A program made the translations under genes and the position numbers. From Porites lobata (taxonomy: Eukaryota; Cnidaria; Anthozoa; Scleractinia; Poritidae): a stretch of 64,000 bases of DNA. Below, piece by piece: positions 20,901 to 31,084 of the stretch. A model generated the notes under the pieces. That model did not search any database. It was not told where the DNA came from and saw nothing but the letters and a program-made list of their open reading frames with translations. The stretch covers positions 2,532,501-2,596,500 of the forward strand of contig CALNXK010000008.1 of NCBI GenBank assembly GCA_942486035.1, read 5' to 3'. Numbering within the stretch: the first letter of the stretch is position 1; each line of letters opens with the position of its first letter.

Positions 20901-23900
20901 ATTCTTACCCCCATGATGTTGAAGTTCATCTTCGATAGTGCCATTAATTGACAAGTTTAGGAGATAAAGGCTTGTTCAGCTCTGCAAATATTCTCTAAAT
21001 AGCAGATGCCGTCCTTCAAGTTGTCTTCTTGTTCTTGCTATGTTTTTAACCAATATTTCGCCTATTTCTTGCAGGTGAAACAAGTGAAAAGTCCACCATT
21101 TTTGTTCTCACTACCAAAACAACTCAACCTCATCCCCAGGTCTTATCGATTATTGGTTCAATAATCTGCAACTCTGCTTCACTTTTGACGTTGACCATCA
21201 GTTCAATATGTGTCACGAGCAGACATGAAGGAAGGCAGACGTGCGATTCTGAGCTCGCGAGTTATTGGACTTGTACTTATTTTGTGTCTTGTTCATACCT
21301 TGAGGAAAGATAAACAAGATTATTCTTTTACCAGCGAGTACTTTGGTCTATGTTTCCCGCATTCCTCGTCGGTTAAAGAGGTAAACTGGGATACGAGACA
21401 CTGTACAAAATGGCGGACACACGTGCATGTCACTATCAGTATGAGAGTGAAACGAGCAAGCGCTACTACAGCCTACTACGCCAACTCAACCTCTACCTTT
21501 AGACCTGTTATACAACTGCTACATGATGTGGAACTTAACCCTGGACCTGCAAACTGCTCTAGTGGAGACAAGTCTGAAAAGTTAAATGGCAATGTTAAAA
21601 TCGCACATCTTAATGTTCGCTCGCTCAAATGCCGTGAGCATTTCGTTCTTGTAAAGAATGCGGTACTGGAAAATAAGTTTGATATATTTACCGTATCCGA
21701 AACATGGCTCAACAGTTCAGTTACGGATTTGGAGATAGAAATCCCTGGCTATGTTATCTACCGAATCGACCGACAGGCGAGGGTTGGCGGTGGAGTATGT
21801 GCTTATGTCTCACGAAATTACAGGACGGAGTACTTGAGTGACATTTCTCTTATCACGGCCTCTGGCTTCCATCAACTGTGGCTAAAAATCCACGTCAGAA
21901 ACATGAAGTCCTTCCTTGTCTGTACAACCTATAGACCACCGGACACTTCTTTATCTTGTTTCGATTCAGATCTTACAGAGAACTTTATTTATGCCTCGTC
22001 GTTTAATGTTCCAATTTATCTATTAGGTGATTTGAACTGCAGACTTGAGAATAGCGGCGATCCTGGAGCTAAAGCCCTTGTTAACTTTTTGCCGTTCCTA
22101 TAACTTGTCAATATTGATCAACACACCAACACGAGTTACAGAGACTTCAAATCAATTTTAGATGTTATCCTTGCATCGGATACAAGACAAGTCCAAACGG
22201 CTACAGTTATGGAAAGCTCGATCAGCGACCATGAGCTAATTTATGTCACCTTAAGATTGAAGAAGGCGCGCTCCAAACCCATTTATATTACTACCAGAAG
22301 TTTTAAACACTACAGTCCTATTGATTTCAGCAATGACGTATCATTGGCACCGTGGTCCATAGTCGATGTTTTCGACGATGTCGAGGATAAAATTTATGCA
22401 TTTGATTCGCTGTTTACTGAGATACTCGACCGTCATGCTCCAGTTAAAACCTTTAAAGCACGCTGTAAGCCAAACCCATGCGTAACCGACAACATCCGCG
22501 GATTGATGAAGACCAGGGATGATTGGCGTAAAAAAGCAAAGAAAACAAATGACCCGCTATCCTGGACTGCCTACAGATATTTCAGACAGGAAGTAAAGAG
22601 GGAAATTAGAATTGCTGAACGAGAATTTGTTGCTGAACAAATCCAAAGGAACCCAAATAACACCAATAATATCTGGAAAGCAATCCGCCAGTGTGTCCCC
22701 AATAAATCTACATCTCAGCGAACATTTAGTAAGAGCGTCAAATCTGTTGCAGACGAATTTAACCAGTTCTTCGTATCTGTTGGTCAGAGCACTGTTGACA
22801 AAATTACGTCCCTGGCTAATGAATGCAACTTAACACTTAATCAGAATTATTTCGTGCGAGACAATACGCTTCCTCTGACCAGTTCACACTTAGTACCGTT
22901 GATTATAAACAAGTAGAGCGTATAATAGCAGCGATGCCTTCAAACAAGGCCCCCGGGATAGATAAAATTCGATCCGTGTCATCAAAGACTGTCTTAATCC
23001 AATTGTTCACCCAATAACGCCTATCGTTAATGCATCCTTTCAAAACTGTGTTTTTCCATCAAAATGGAAAACAGCCGAGGTTACACCCATCCTAAAGGAG
23101 GGCGACCATGAACAGGCAAACAACAATAGACCCATCTCACTTCTACCAGTTTTATCGAAGGTTTGCGAAAGGGTAGTACATAATCAACTCACCTCGTATC
23201 TGCAATCAAATGACACCCTATCAAAGAGTCAAAGCGGTAACAAGAGATGGCACTCTTGTGAAACATCTGTCATTGAAACAACAGACACAATTCTTAACGC
23301 CATCGATAAAAAAGAAGTTAACGGCAGTCGTACTATTAGATATGAGCAAAGCCTTTGATAGTGTCAATCATGACACGTTAATTTTAAAATTGCAAGATGT
23401 CGGAATTTCCAGTGACACTCTCCAATGGTTTCGTAGTTACCTAAGCAACAGGTCACAAGTAGTACGAATCTATTCAACGCTATCTGAGCCTTTGTCTGTG
23501 ACCAGTGGCGTTCCTCAAGGAAGCATCTTGGGCCCACTTCTTTTAGCATATATATACGAACGATCTTCCATTGATCCCACAGAAATGCAGCACCCAGAGT
23601 TATGTAGATGATACGAAACTCATCACTTCCTTCGAGCTTAAAGCCAACCTGGATGCAATTGATGATTTGGAAGACGACCTGTTTAAAATAGGGGAATGGT
23701 GTTCCAACAATCAATTGTTACTAAACCCTGGCAAAACCAAGTTGATGATATTTGGCAGCAGGCAGATGCGTGCAAAATTCCAATTTCGTTACCTTTCCTT
23801 TATGGGTAAGGACATTGTCCCTACAGACACCGCCAAAGACCTTGGTGTGACTTTGGATTCTAATTTAACTTACGATGAACATATAATTAAAACCGCTTCC

Positions 23901-26458
23901 TCGTGCATGTCCCGCCTTGGCCAGATAAACCGTGTCAAGCATGTCTTCGACAAACGTACACTTTTGATGATTATTAATTCCTTGGTTTTTAGCAGGTTAT
24001 TTTATTGCTCCAATGTTTGGTCAAATACCTCAAAATGTAATGTCAACAAGTTACAGGCAGTGCAGAACTTCGCATGCCGCATTGTTAGCGGCGCGCGAAT
24101 TTGACCATTTTACACCAATTCGCAAGGAGCTAAATTGGCTTTCAGTTCCCAGTCAGCTTTATTACCGAACGCTACAATGGCTTTTAAATGTATGACCGTC
24201 AAGCCCCTGAATACCTTACATCAAAATTCATAAAGCGAGCAGAGGTTAGCCGACGTAGCACCAGAAATTCACAGCTTTTACAAATCCCCTTTTTTAGAAC
24301 AGCTGCCGGTCAGAGAACATTTTTCTATAGAACTGTGAACTTATGGAACTCCTTAGACAATTCCTTTAAACTGTGTAACTCGATTGATGTTTTTAAAACT
24401 CGTTTACGTACTAAATTACTTAAAGAATTGTAATTTTATATATATTTTAAAACATTTTTAATTGTAAATAGGATCATGTATTGTCTTTGAAAAGCCCCTT
24501 GGGAAAGTCAATAAAGTATGTATGTATGTATGTATGTAATATGGCAAAATTCTTCCATTTTGGTTGACAGTAGCTGGTTATGATGAATTGTGTGTGTGAT
24601 TTTAGCCCATCAGAAACAGAGAAATATTTCATGATATTTTGAATGAATAATAATTAACAATTATTATTCTACGACTTCACATTGGATATGAGATGGTAGA
24701 TAGCCAGTGAGGCTCGTAGCGCCGAGTTGGCTATAATCATCTAATATCCCACAAGCATGAGTGGAATAATAATTGTTTTATTACAGCCTCCCATAAAATA
24801 TTGAGAATTCTTCCTGACTTTATTTGTAGAAACAACCAATTTTCAGCTTGTTTTTAATTTTGAACAGATGCGTAGAGTTACCATATTTGGAGAGCATGGT
24901 ATAATGCCTTATATACCATGATGGCTAAGCCAATCAGAGCTCTAGAATTGCATTATCCAATGATTCAGTTTTTAATAATACACCATATCTAAGAACATTT
25001 TTCCTGCCATTTCTCTCTTCGTTCTCAGTAAACAAGGGGATTTGACCCCTAGAGCATGTTCCTGATTCCATACAGATTGTGGGTGATAACCCCACCAGTA
25101 ACTACAGTATTCAGGCAGTTCATCATTAAGTGTTCACTGAAGGCACACTAAAGTGCACTCCTGTATACCAATAATGAAACTCTGGTATAAACAGATGACA
25201 TTCCTCTCCACAGTTAGAAAAAAACGTTTGGAGCAGGACCCAGAAATAATATACCCGGAAAAAGGAGGCAACGTAGCCGAGTGGTTAGAGCTTTGGAAAA
25301 ATAATTCGGAGGCCCTAAGTTCAAGTTCTACCCTGACTGCTAGCTAAATTTGTTCTCGGTAGCCCAAGTTCAAATCTTTTGCCACGCTTGTAAAATATAC
25401 CCCCTACCAGTTGGGATTTTAAACCATTATATTTTTTTCTAAAGCCCCATAAGAAGAGAGAATAATTAAAGTATTATTATCATTATTATTATTATGACAA
25501 AAAATTTTTCACATCCCTTGGAATTCTTTTATATTGGGGTCCCCTGTTCAGCATAGATGTATACTGGAAGTTTACGAGCTCTAAGTACCCAACCCTTCCT
25601 GTCATTTTAAAAGCAAATTGCTATGTAGTTTAGTTTAAAAACTATAAGGCGAGCCACTCATGGGTCTCGATTTTCTATCTGATTTAAAATAAATGAACTA
25701 GCAGTTTGAAGCACAACGACCATTAAACTGGTTAAGGTTAAATTATTGAAACATAAGGAGACCAAACTTCACTCTTGTACCTCAATCATTTTCTCTCTGT
25801 TCTTCAAGGGATTCATCGGTGGCTCAGTGAGCAAAACCTAGATTTTACAAAGGACAGTTCAACGTGAGAAACATGAAGGTTTTCAGATGGTCTGGAAAGG
25901 TCGTAAGTAGTTAAGATCAAGAGTTATAAGGCATTTCCGGAATGACAGTAAATTTGACTCACTTTACAATTCCTTGTATCTACGTTAAGCTTTGTCTCTC
26001 CAAACGTGTAGTCCCATACATGTTTCATGTCGTCCCAATTTCGAACAATTCCATTATCCATGGGATAATTCACTTCCAACATGTGCCGAAGTTTGCTTGC
26101 TTCATCGCCGACCATCAAATCCTGCAGAACGAAACAACTGGTTGACATAATTTTTGAAGATATAGTGAAAGTAGGGCTTCAGGCTGTTAAAGGAGAGACT
26201 GTAGTATGCAAGACACAGCACAAACCTTCACTTCAATATCTCCAACTTTCGCCGTCGATCTAATAATCGGTCTTCCCACCATCGAAGGAAAGATGTGAGC
26301 TGGAAAGTTCGAGCCTGCATATCCGCACTTGACAAACTGGAAGCAACAACAAAAAGGAAGATCAATTTATAGAAAGCAGTTTCCAAGATGTAATAGACAG
26401 ATCTGCTTACCCCTGTGCCGTTGTCGCAGACGATTACTTTATTTCCTTTGGAATCCAT
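14951..26458 (-). CDS. ACTR2: Actin-related protein 2 (Arp2/3 complex subunit)
   Basis: Ten exons: 26458-26411, 26336-26226, 26121-25963, 25837-25781, 20625-20553, 17369-17233, 17035-16950, 16210-16147, 15684-15406 and 15121-14951. Together they give 1185 nt and 394 residues, the length of vertebrate Arp2. The frame stays open across all nine junctions, with GT donors and AG acceptors. Seen directly: phosphate loop 1 DNGTG (12-16), the actin-like GIVRNWDDMKHVWDYTFG (exon 3), loop 2 DSGDG (exon 6), SGGSTMYPGLPSRLE (exon 9) and a C-terminal actin-fold block. Arp2 pairs with Arp3 in the seven-subunit Arp2/3 complex, which nucleates branched actin filaments in the cytoplasm. The start ATG (MDSKGNKVIVCDNGTG) matches the family N-terminus, so the in-frame upstream ATG (26482) was rejected. 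The 57-nt exon 4 (LLTEPPMNP) is isolated on one side of a 5.2-kb intron that holds a LINE. No damage to the gene is seen. Confidence 0.97.
16270..16524 (-). mobile_element. tRNA-derived SINE (minus strand) in an ACTR2 intron
   Basis: On the minus strand the head contains an A box (TTAGCTCAGTCAGTAGAG) and a B box (GTGGGTTCGATTTTC) about 33 bp apart. A unique body that reads away to about 16270 follows. The anticodon arm does not pair as in a real tRNA. It sits in sense orientation within ACTR2. Confidence 0.7.
17393..17578. mobile_element. Short MITE with inverted ends (mariner-like)
   Basis: The left end ACAGTTGACTCTCTCTTAAC, then AGACACCT, is inverted at the right end (minus strand TACAGTCAACTGTCTCTAAG, then ACAGACACCT). 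It is about 185 bp with no coding capacity and lies in an ACTR2 intron. End structure and size suggest a Tc1/mariner-type MITE. The TA duplication is not clean. Confidence 0.6.
18235..19167. mobile_element. Mutator-like element, long copy (933 bp)
   Basis: The left end TTGGCCTAGTCCCTAGGCCT and the right end CGCCGTATAGGGACTAAGCA carry inverted TAGTCCCTA cores. The flanks GACTCAGAC (18226-18234) and AACTCAGAC (19168-19176) match in 8 of 9 bases. The outer 60-90 bp on each side match the two short copies at 56687-56838 and 63776-63901. This copy has about 780 bp of extra internal sequence that they lack. No transposase frame is seen. It is inside an ACTR2 intron. Confidence 0.65.
19384..20287. 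mobile_element. hAT-like MITE with exact 8-bp duplication
   Basis: The 8-mer CTCATGAC lies immediately outside both ends (19376-19383 and 20288-20295). Inside it the ends are inverted: CAGGATTTGAGCCAGG on the left and, on the minus strand, CAGGGTTTGAGCTAGG on the right. CAGG termini and 8-bp duplications are the hAT signature. A second CAGGG-ended element (19632-20153) is nested inside. No transposase remains. Confidence 0.8.
19632..20153. mobile_element. CAGGGCTTCTGAT-ended element nested in the hAT-like MITE
   Basis: The ends CAGGGCTTCTGATTCTTCGC and, on the minus strand, CAGGGCTTCTGATAGGTCTC are inverted. CGCGAAATT words recur near both ends. It is about 520 bp. The flanking octamers (ATCTTAGA and CTAAGAAG) are not a convincing duplication, so assignment to hAT rests on the termini alone. 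The two open frames inside are non-genic. Confidence 0.6.
20713..20872. repeat. AT-rich dispersed repeat with inverted ends
   Basis: The ends carry AACAATTA- and CAATAATATTGTTTTATTAC-type words in inverted orientation around ATCATCTGAAGAATT and its inverted partner AATTCATCAGATGAT. A relative lies at 24645-24783 (AATAATAATTAACAATTATT to AATAATAATTGTTTTATTAC). Both are in ACTR2 intron 4, on either side of the LINE. Confidence 0.5.
21210..24538 (+). mobile_element. CR1-like non-LTR retrotransposon with 2A-like motif, decayed
   Basis: An open frame from 21210 to 22103 encodes a roughly 105-residue leader with a hydrophobic stretch, then the 2A-type motif DVELNPGP (21525-21548). An apurinic endonuclease-like domain follows (AHLNVRSL, TVSETWLN, TYRPP, LLGDLNC). 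After a frame break at about 22103 the endonuclease ends at SISDHELIYV (from 22209). The reverse transcriptase is split over several frames: APGIDKI (about 22950), DMSKAFDSVNHD, GVPQGSILGPLL (about 23505-23550) and SYVDDTKL (about 23593-23616). C-terminal blocks run to 24433. The 3' end is a TATG microsatellite tail (24512-24538). Multiple frameshifts and stops make this copy inactive. The 5' boundary is unknown and may lie upstream of 21210. It lies antisense within ACTR2 intron 4. Confidence 0.88.
21525..21548 (+). other. 2A-like ribosome-skipping motif coding segment
   Basis: The codons read Asp-Val-Glu-Leu-Asn-Pro-Gly-Pro at residues 106-113 of the LINE's first open frame, matching the canonical D-(V/I)-E-x-N-P-G-P consensus. 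The preceding residues (IQLLH) are a plausible helical context. Skipping would release an N-terminal leader from the endonuclease-reverse transcriptase polyprotein. Activity is inferred, not shown. Confidence 0.75.
24645..24783. repeat. AT-rich dispersed repeat with inverted ends
   Basis: AATAATAATTAACAATTATTATTC on the left is inverted against the right-hand AATAATAATTGTTTTATTAC. The middle (GATAGCCAGTGAGGCTCGTAG to TTGGCTATAATCATC) also partly pairs. It is related to 20713-20872. Confidence 0.5.
25266..25496 (+). mobile_element. tRNA-derived SINE (plus strand) with ATT tail
   Basis: The head AACGTAGCCGAGTGGTTAGA is an A box of Leu/Ser-tRNA type. The B box AAGTTCAAGTTCTA follows about 45 bp later. 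A body and a TATTATTATCATTATTATTATTATGA tail finish the element. It lies in ACTR2 intron 4, antisense to that gene. Confidence 0.75.
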
Positions 26459-26560
26459 CGCTATGCTCTTCCCACCGACCACTGTTGCCGAAACAAAATG
26501 GCCGCTGCTAACTTCCTCAACGCCTTGTCACGTGACAGACTGTAGTTTCCGACACCTCCC
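26459..26560 (-). promoter_or_regulatory. ACTR2 5' flank with E-box and YY1-like motif
   Basis: GTCACGTGAC (26527-26536), a 10-bp palindrome containing the CACGTG E-box, lies about 70 bp upstream of the ACTR2 start codon. AAAATGGCCGC (26496-26506), a YY1-like word on the plus strand, lies about 40 bp upstream. Both are plausible core-promoter elements. No TATA box is seen. Function is inferred from motif and position only. Confidence 0.4.
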
Positions 26561-27127
26561 CCTTGCTGTGTCAAGTACGCAAAAAGGGTCCGAAAAGAGA
26601 CTGTACAAGAGTGCTTTCAGACAATGGCTGGTTGATGTGGACAGAAGTGATAAAAAAATTATTTGAACTAAAAATTCCACAGCCAAGGAGTCTTACAAGA
26701 TCTACCAGAGGCGACCAATTTGATGACGGGGGTCTGAGGACCGGTACTTCCCGCGTATCCTGCATCTTTCGTGGCAGGGCTTAGAGCGATTTTTTGCCCC
26801 CGGAAAAAATTTGTGAAGCAGACTCTCGGAGAATATCAACTGCCATATATAGTTAATTGTGGGGGCGTGGTTGGATAGATTAAAAATAGCCGATGGACGT
26901 TGCACTGGGGGGGGGGGGGTGCAGAGGATCCTAATCCTCGTCCACTTCCTCTCCTTCCCTCGTTGCTTTGTTTTTCCAATAGAGGTAGAATTCAACTACA
27001 TACGAAGACCCTTGTAAGCGATCCTCAAAAACTTGCCTGTTCTGATTGATACATTCGGGACTTCCCCTGTCTTCTGTCCAGTCAACTCAAAAATCCTTCA
27101 TGGGATTTCTAGTTACAGGCACAGTAA

Positions 27128-27707
27128 GGGAAAGTTCATTAAATATGACAAGGGGTGGGGGGGATGAAGATATTGAAACTCGAAGCTTGAAATTTTAGCA
27201 GCCCCCCTCGCTAGCGGTTCAATTTTTTAGGAGCCCCCTCCTTGGTAGTCGAAAAGATTTCAGAGCCCCTTCCCCCCCCTCCTTCAATTCCTTTGCTCCC
27301 CTGAAAAGAGATCGCTAGACTGTATTAAATATATTTACCGTTATTATCTTCAATGGTTTATACTATGACAAACTTGAGATACAGTAGTGATACAATTTTC
27401 TAAAGCATTTTTGGGATGAACAAGAGTGTAATAATTACTGAGACTACATTTGTTATATCTGTAAACCACGTGATATAGCTGAGTTGCACAGGTCATTAAA
27501 TTGTTGAGTTGAAAACCATCCGATCTGTCAGGCTCCTGGATCTGTATGATGATGTCATGTGTTGGTTTTGAAGTATACAAATTTTCGGAGCCCCCCCTCC
27601 TAGCGCAACAATTTTTTCAGAGCCCCCCCTTCGGGCGTCTAAAAATTTTCGGAGCCCCCCCTCAATATCTTCATCCCCCCCCCTTGTCATATTAAATGAA
27701 CTTTCCC
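27128..27707. mobile_element. Harbinger-like MITE with TAA duplication
   Basis: Both ends begin GGGAAAGTTCATTAAATATG or its near copy GGGAAAGTTCATTTAATATG (minus strand of the right end), continuing through GACAAGG and a G-run to GATGAAGATATTGA. TAA flanks each side (27125-27127 and 27708-27710). The interior has repeated GGAGCCCCCCCT words. There is no coding capacity. Confidence 0.75.
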
Positions 27708-28317
27708 TAAGATGGTTAAAATTGTGTCATCGAAAACAAGAGTCTAAAGGAGAAGAGAGGTTTAAGTGCATCGATCACATCTACTATCTAAAACAATGTT
27801 AGCGTCACATTACACCCTTACATCCCCATACCCATCCCTTGTATCTAACCCTTCAGGCCTGCTAACCCTTTAGGCCCAAAGAGTGATCACCATCATTGTA
27901 AAACAGTGGTGATGAAAATTACGGCTCCTGACATGATCACGAGAGAAGAATTTGCTTGATATTTGATCAACTTCCCCCCATTACTTCTATAGGAAATGAA
28001 TTGGGGCTAACAATGAGAATTCCAATTTTGATCTTAGGGTTTAAAGGGTTAAAGAAGAAGTTTATATCTATTCTACTCCAACTGCTCAGTGAGATGTTGA
28101 AAACATCCCGTATGTCCCTCTCCCTCTGCCTTTTCGGTCTTCCTCTTTCTCTTTTCCCATCAATCTTTCCCTCCCTGTAATATTTCCCAAGCCTCAACTT
28201 CTTTTCAGATGGCCAAAGCAGTTTATAACAAAGGGTGGTCTTTGGTCCTAGGAATTTTGCTGCCAATATTATCTTCTTCAGGGCACACCAATTCAGGGAG
28301 AAAATGAAGAGTAAACC

Positions 28318-29074
28318 AGGGTTGTCACAAAGGGCCGGGGGCCGGGGATTTCCCCCGGCTACGCTTGTTTTAGCCTTATCATACTTTTATTTTCAACAAA
28401 CCATAGTAACCTTATGTTTATGATGCTTTTTCGTACATTCATCGTCTGCTTGTCTTCTTTCCACTTCTCCGTGGGTTAATTCATTTGTAAAATTAGTTTT
28501 ACTTTTGTTTTCCGTAAGTTGTTTCATTCTTACGTATAACTAAATGAAGATTTACAATTGATTTTACAGCGCATGTTAATTCATTTGCACCGTATAAGAA
28601 TCGATTGTCCTTTCCACATTTTTAACGTTTGTAAAGTATCGTTGTGATTTAACACTTGACTGGCCAGCATGCGCCTTGTCTGCGTGACGATAAGACTGCG
28701 CAGATAACGTGACCGGTGCCAACCTGTCATTTTTTTCAGGCCCGGTGCTTACGTCTATATTCCCATTTGGCAGCCACTAAAAAAACCCTCCAACGAGCCT
28801 TTATGTAAAGTAAAAACTTATTATTTTAGTGTCTCAGAATGTTGTAGTTTTCTTTAATAAAGACGTGATCATTATAAAACCGCTAATGATAGCTGTACTT
28901 TTGATGAAGATTGCTTTTTGGGGGGCGGTAATGCCTTTTGGAAAACGGTAGAAGTTGCATTTCAAAAACTTCTTGGGGGAGGGGGTGGGGGGAGAAGGGG
29001 CTCCATGACTGCTTGCGATTTCCCCGGCTACTAAAAACAAATACCCGGCAACTTGAAATCTTAGTGACAACCCT
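28318..29074. mobile_element. hAT-like MITE with near-exact 8-bp duplication
   Basis: Inverted ends AGGGTTGTCACAAAG (left) and AGGGTTGTCACTAAG (minus strand of the right end) are bounded by AGTAAACC (28310-28317) and GGTAAACC (29075-29082), a 7 of 8 match. Both ends also carry CCGGGG...TTTCCCC blocks. No transposase frame is present. Confidence 0.7.
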
Positions 29075-29160
29075 GGTAAACCCTTACACCCTTAGAGCAA
29101 TAAAAATATTATTATTACGAACACATCTTAGGTAGTTCTCAGCCTCGTTTCTAGTCTTTG

Positions 29161-29480
29161 ATTTTCTTATCCCAGAGGGGAGATGAATGTCTCTGAGAAC
29201 AACACCTTTTATATACCATTTTTTGGCAGAAAAGGTACCCTTTTGGATACCATCCATTGAAAAATGATGCCCCTTTCACATACCTACTAACATTAAGTCT
29301 GCTCTTCATTTTATCTGGCATTAAACAAATTAAATTGATATAACGGTAAGGCTTATTGGTTTGAAATGTTTTAGTTAAGGCCCGTAATTTTCCCTACCCT
29401 ATATGCCCGAAGCCTGAAGAAGGTACCCCTTTCGGGCGGGGCCCCCCCGGAAAGGACTATCATATGGAGACCCCCCGGGG
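29161..29480. repeat. Dispersed repeat (GGTACCCCTTTC family)
   Basis: Words such as ATATACCATTTTTT...AGAAAAGGTACCC, CTTTCACATACC and a terminal CCCCCGGGGGG block are shared in order with 38750-39110 and, more weakly, with 58694-59005. The three segments look like diverged copies of one family of about 300 bp. No ends or duplication were resolved. Confidence 0.5.
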
Positions 29481-29592
29481 GGTAGTAAGGATGTTACAAT
29501 TTCCTGAAATAGTCAAGGTTTATTCAGGCACAAAACCTGCTGCATAAATCTAAAGCAACAGAAGAGGATTAAACCATTTTACTGTCACCATA

Positions 29593-29672
29593 GTAGCCTG
29601 TGTACAGCCACCCCTTCCCCTTAGAAAAAAACTGATTTTTCCTGAGAAGAGGGGCGGCTCTACACAGGCTAT
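29593..29672. repeat. Short foldback hairpin
   Basis: TAGCCTGTGTACAGCCACCCCTTC is inverted as GAGGGGCGGCTCTACACAGGCTA around an A-rich loop, giving a near-complete hairpin of about 80 bp. A looser hairpin of similar type is at 30189-30256 (TAGTCTGCTTCACAGC with GCTGTGTAGCAGACTA). Confidence 0.6.
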
Positions 29673-31084
29673 CACTATACTGATATGTATTCTTAGACAG
29701 GTGAGCAGAGTGCTTATAATCAATACCCTAAAGAAGAGCCCACGTGCACCACAAGAAGCTGAAAAAATTCAGTACTGGAATAAGGCTATGGTGATAAGAA
29801 ACATGAAAGCCTAGCTTTCATTCATTACATTGTAGTTATCCGTAGAAAGTGCCAAATTAAGCTAATATTATTGTTCTGATTCACTTTACAACATTACCAG
29901 TGTTAACAGCTTCTGTTACGTGGATCCAAATTAATTTAATCTGCTCATATTTGAACAACATTATCATTGAATTCCAATGCCCCCAAGAAACCTACAGAGG
30001 AGTAGGAGAATTTAGAAGAAGAATCACAAATGCAGTTATGACACACGTTTCAGAAAGGATTGAGACCAGAAAATTTACATGTAAAAACCAAGACAGCAAT
30101 AATATTATTGTTACATTTTCTATTGTTAATGTAATTATTTAAATTCAAATACTAATATCATGGGTGACAAATAACTACATTTTTTGGTTAGTCTGCTTCA
30201 CAGCGGTTTTTAGTGTCGTCACGCAGTGCTCCTCCCCAAAGCAGCTGTGTAGCAGACTATTTTTTGGTGCAAAATTTTAGCATTAATTTATAATAAATTT
30301 GGGAAATTATTTCACTTTCCTGCTAACGGAGGCAAATGGCAAACGGAAAGCTATACACGTATGTTACAAATTAATCCACCCTTTGTTTTAGTGAGTAGAA
30401 TTATCCATACAATAAACTAGTCAAAACTCTTAATTGCACAGTAAGCATAATTTGTCACTCATGATAATAAGCATAACTGTTAAGTAATCAAAGGGTATAC
30501 TTGTGAAATTAGGAAATCAATCCTCTCATGTCTTGTCAAAATTTCTAGCAACAGCAAGGATCTCGGCAAAATGTGGGTGAAATTATTTCCTAACATCACT
30601 CATCACTACTTTGTGATTACACATACAAATTTGTTGCTGTTGCTTTCAACAGATGATGGCATTGGAATTACTGAAACATGTCTTGTTGTAACTTTAAGAA
30701 TTGTTATCATGTCCTTTTTAAAGTTTCAGGATAAATTCACAAAGAGGTGAGGGCTTAAACCAACCTCAAAAGACAATGATTTAGATTATGGGTTTCTTGT
30801 ATTGAACCAACACTTCATTTATAAATTAAAATATACATGTGTATTTACTAATCTGCCCTATGTGGCAGACTAGGTCCCAAAAGGTATGTTTCTACTATTT
30901 TAATTTTGGGAGGATCAACACTATACTACAAAGTAAACAAAAACAGAAGTTCTCTCAGACTGTTATTGCATATAGAGAGGGATGTGGCAAGGTAAAAGGA
31001 AATATAATTAGCAAGTTGTGGATCTAGAATGTGGCAAGTCTTGTAAATCATTTGCATCGTGATCTTCATCTATGTCTTCATCAC

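Larger units (their letters stand above)
26561..31007. other. Intergenic region upstream of ACTR2 and downstream of the WDR20-like gene
   Basis: No exon was recognised. The region includes a Harbinger-like element (27128-27707), a hAT-like element (28318-29074), a dispersed repeat at about 29161-29480 and two foldbacks near 29593 and 30189. From about 30260 to 31007 it is plain AT-rich sequence. Open frames such as 27967-28266 and 28834-29070 are repeat-derived. Confidence 0.5.

Noticed and set aside
26228..26482. ACTR2 start at the upstream in-frame ATG (26482)
   Set aside because: The family N-terminus matches from the ATG at 26458, and only that start gives the usual 394 residues.
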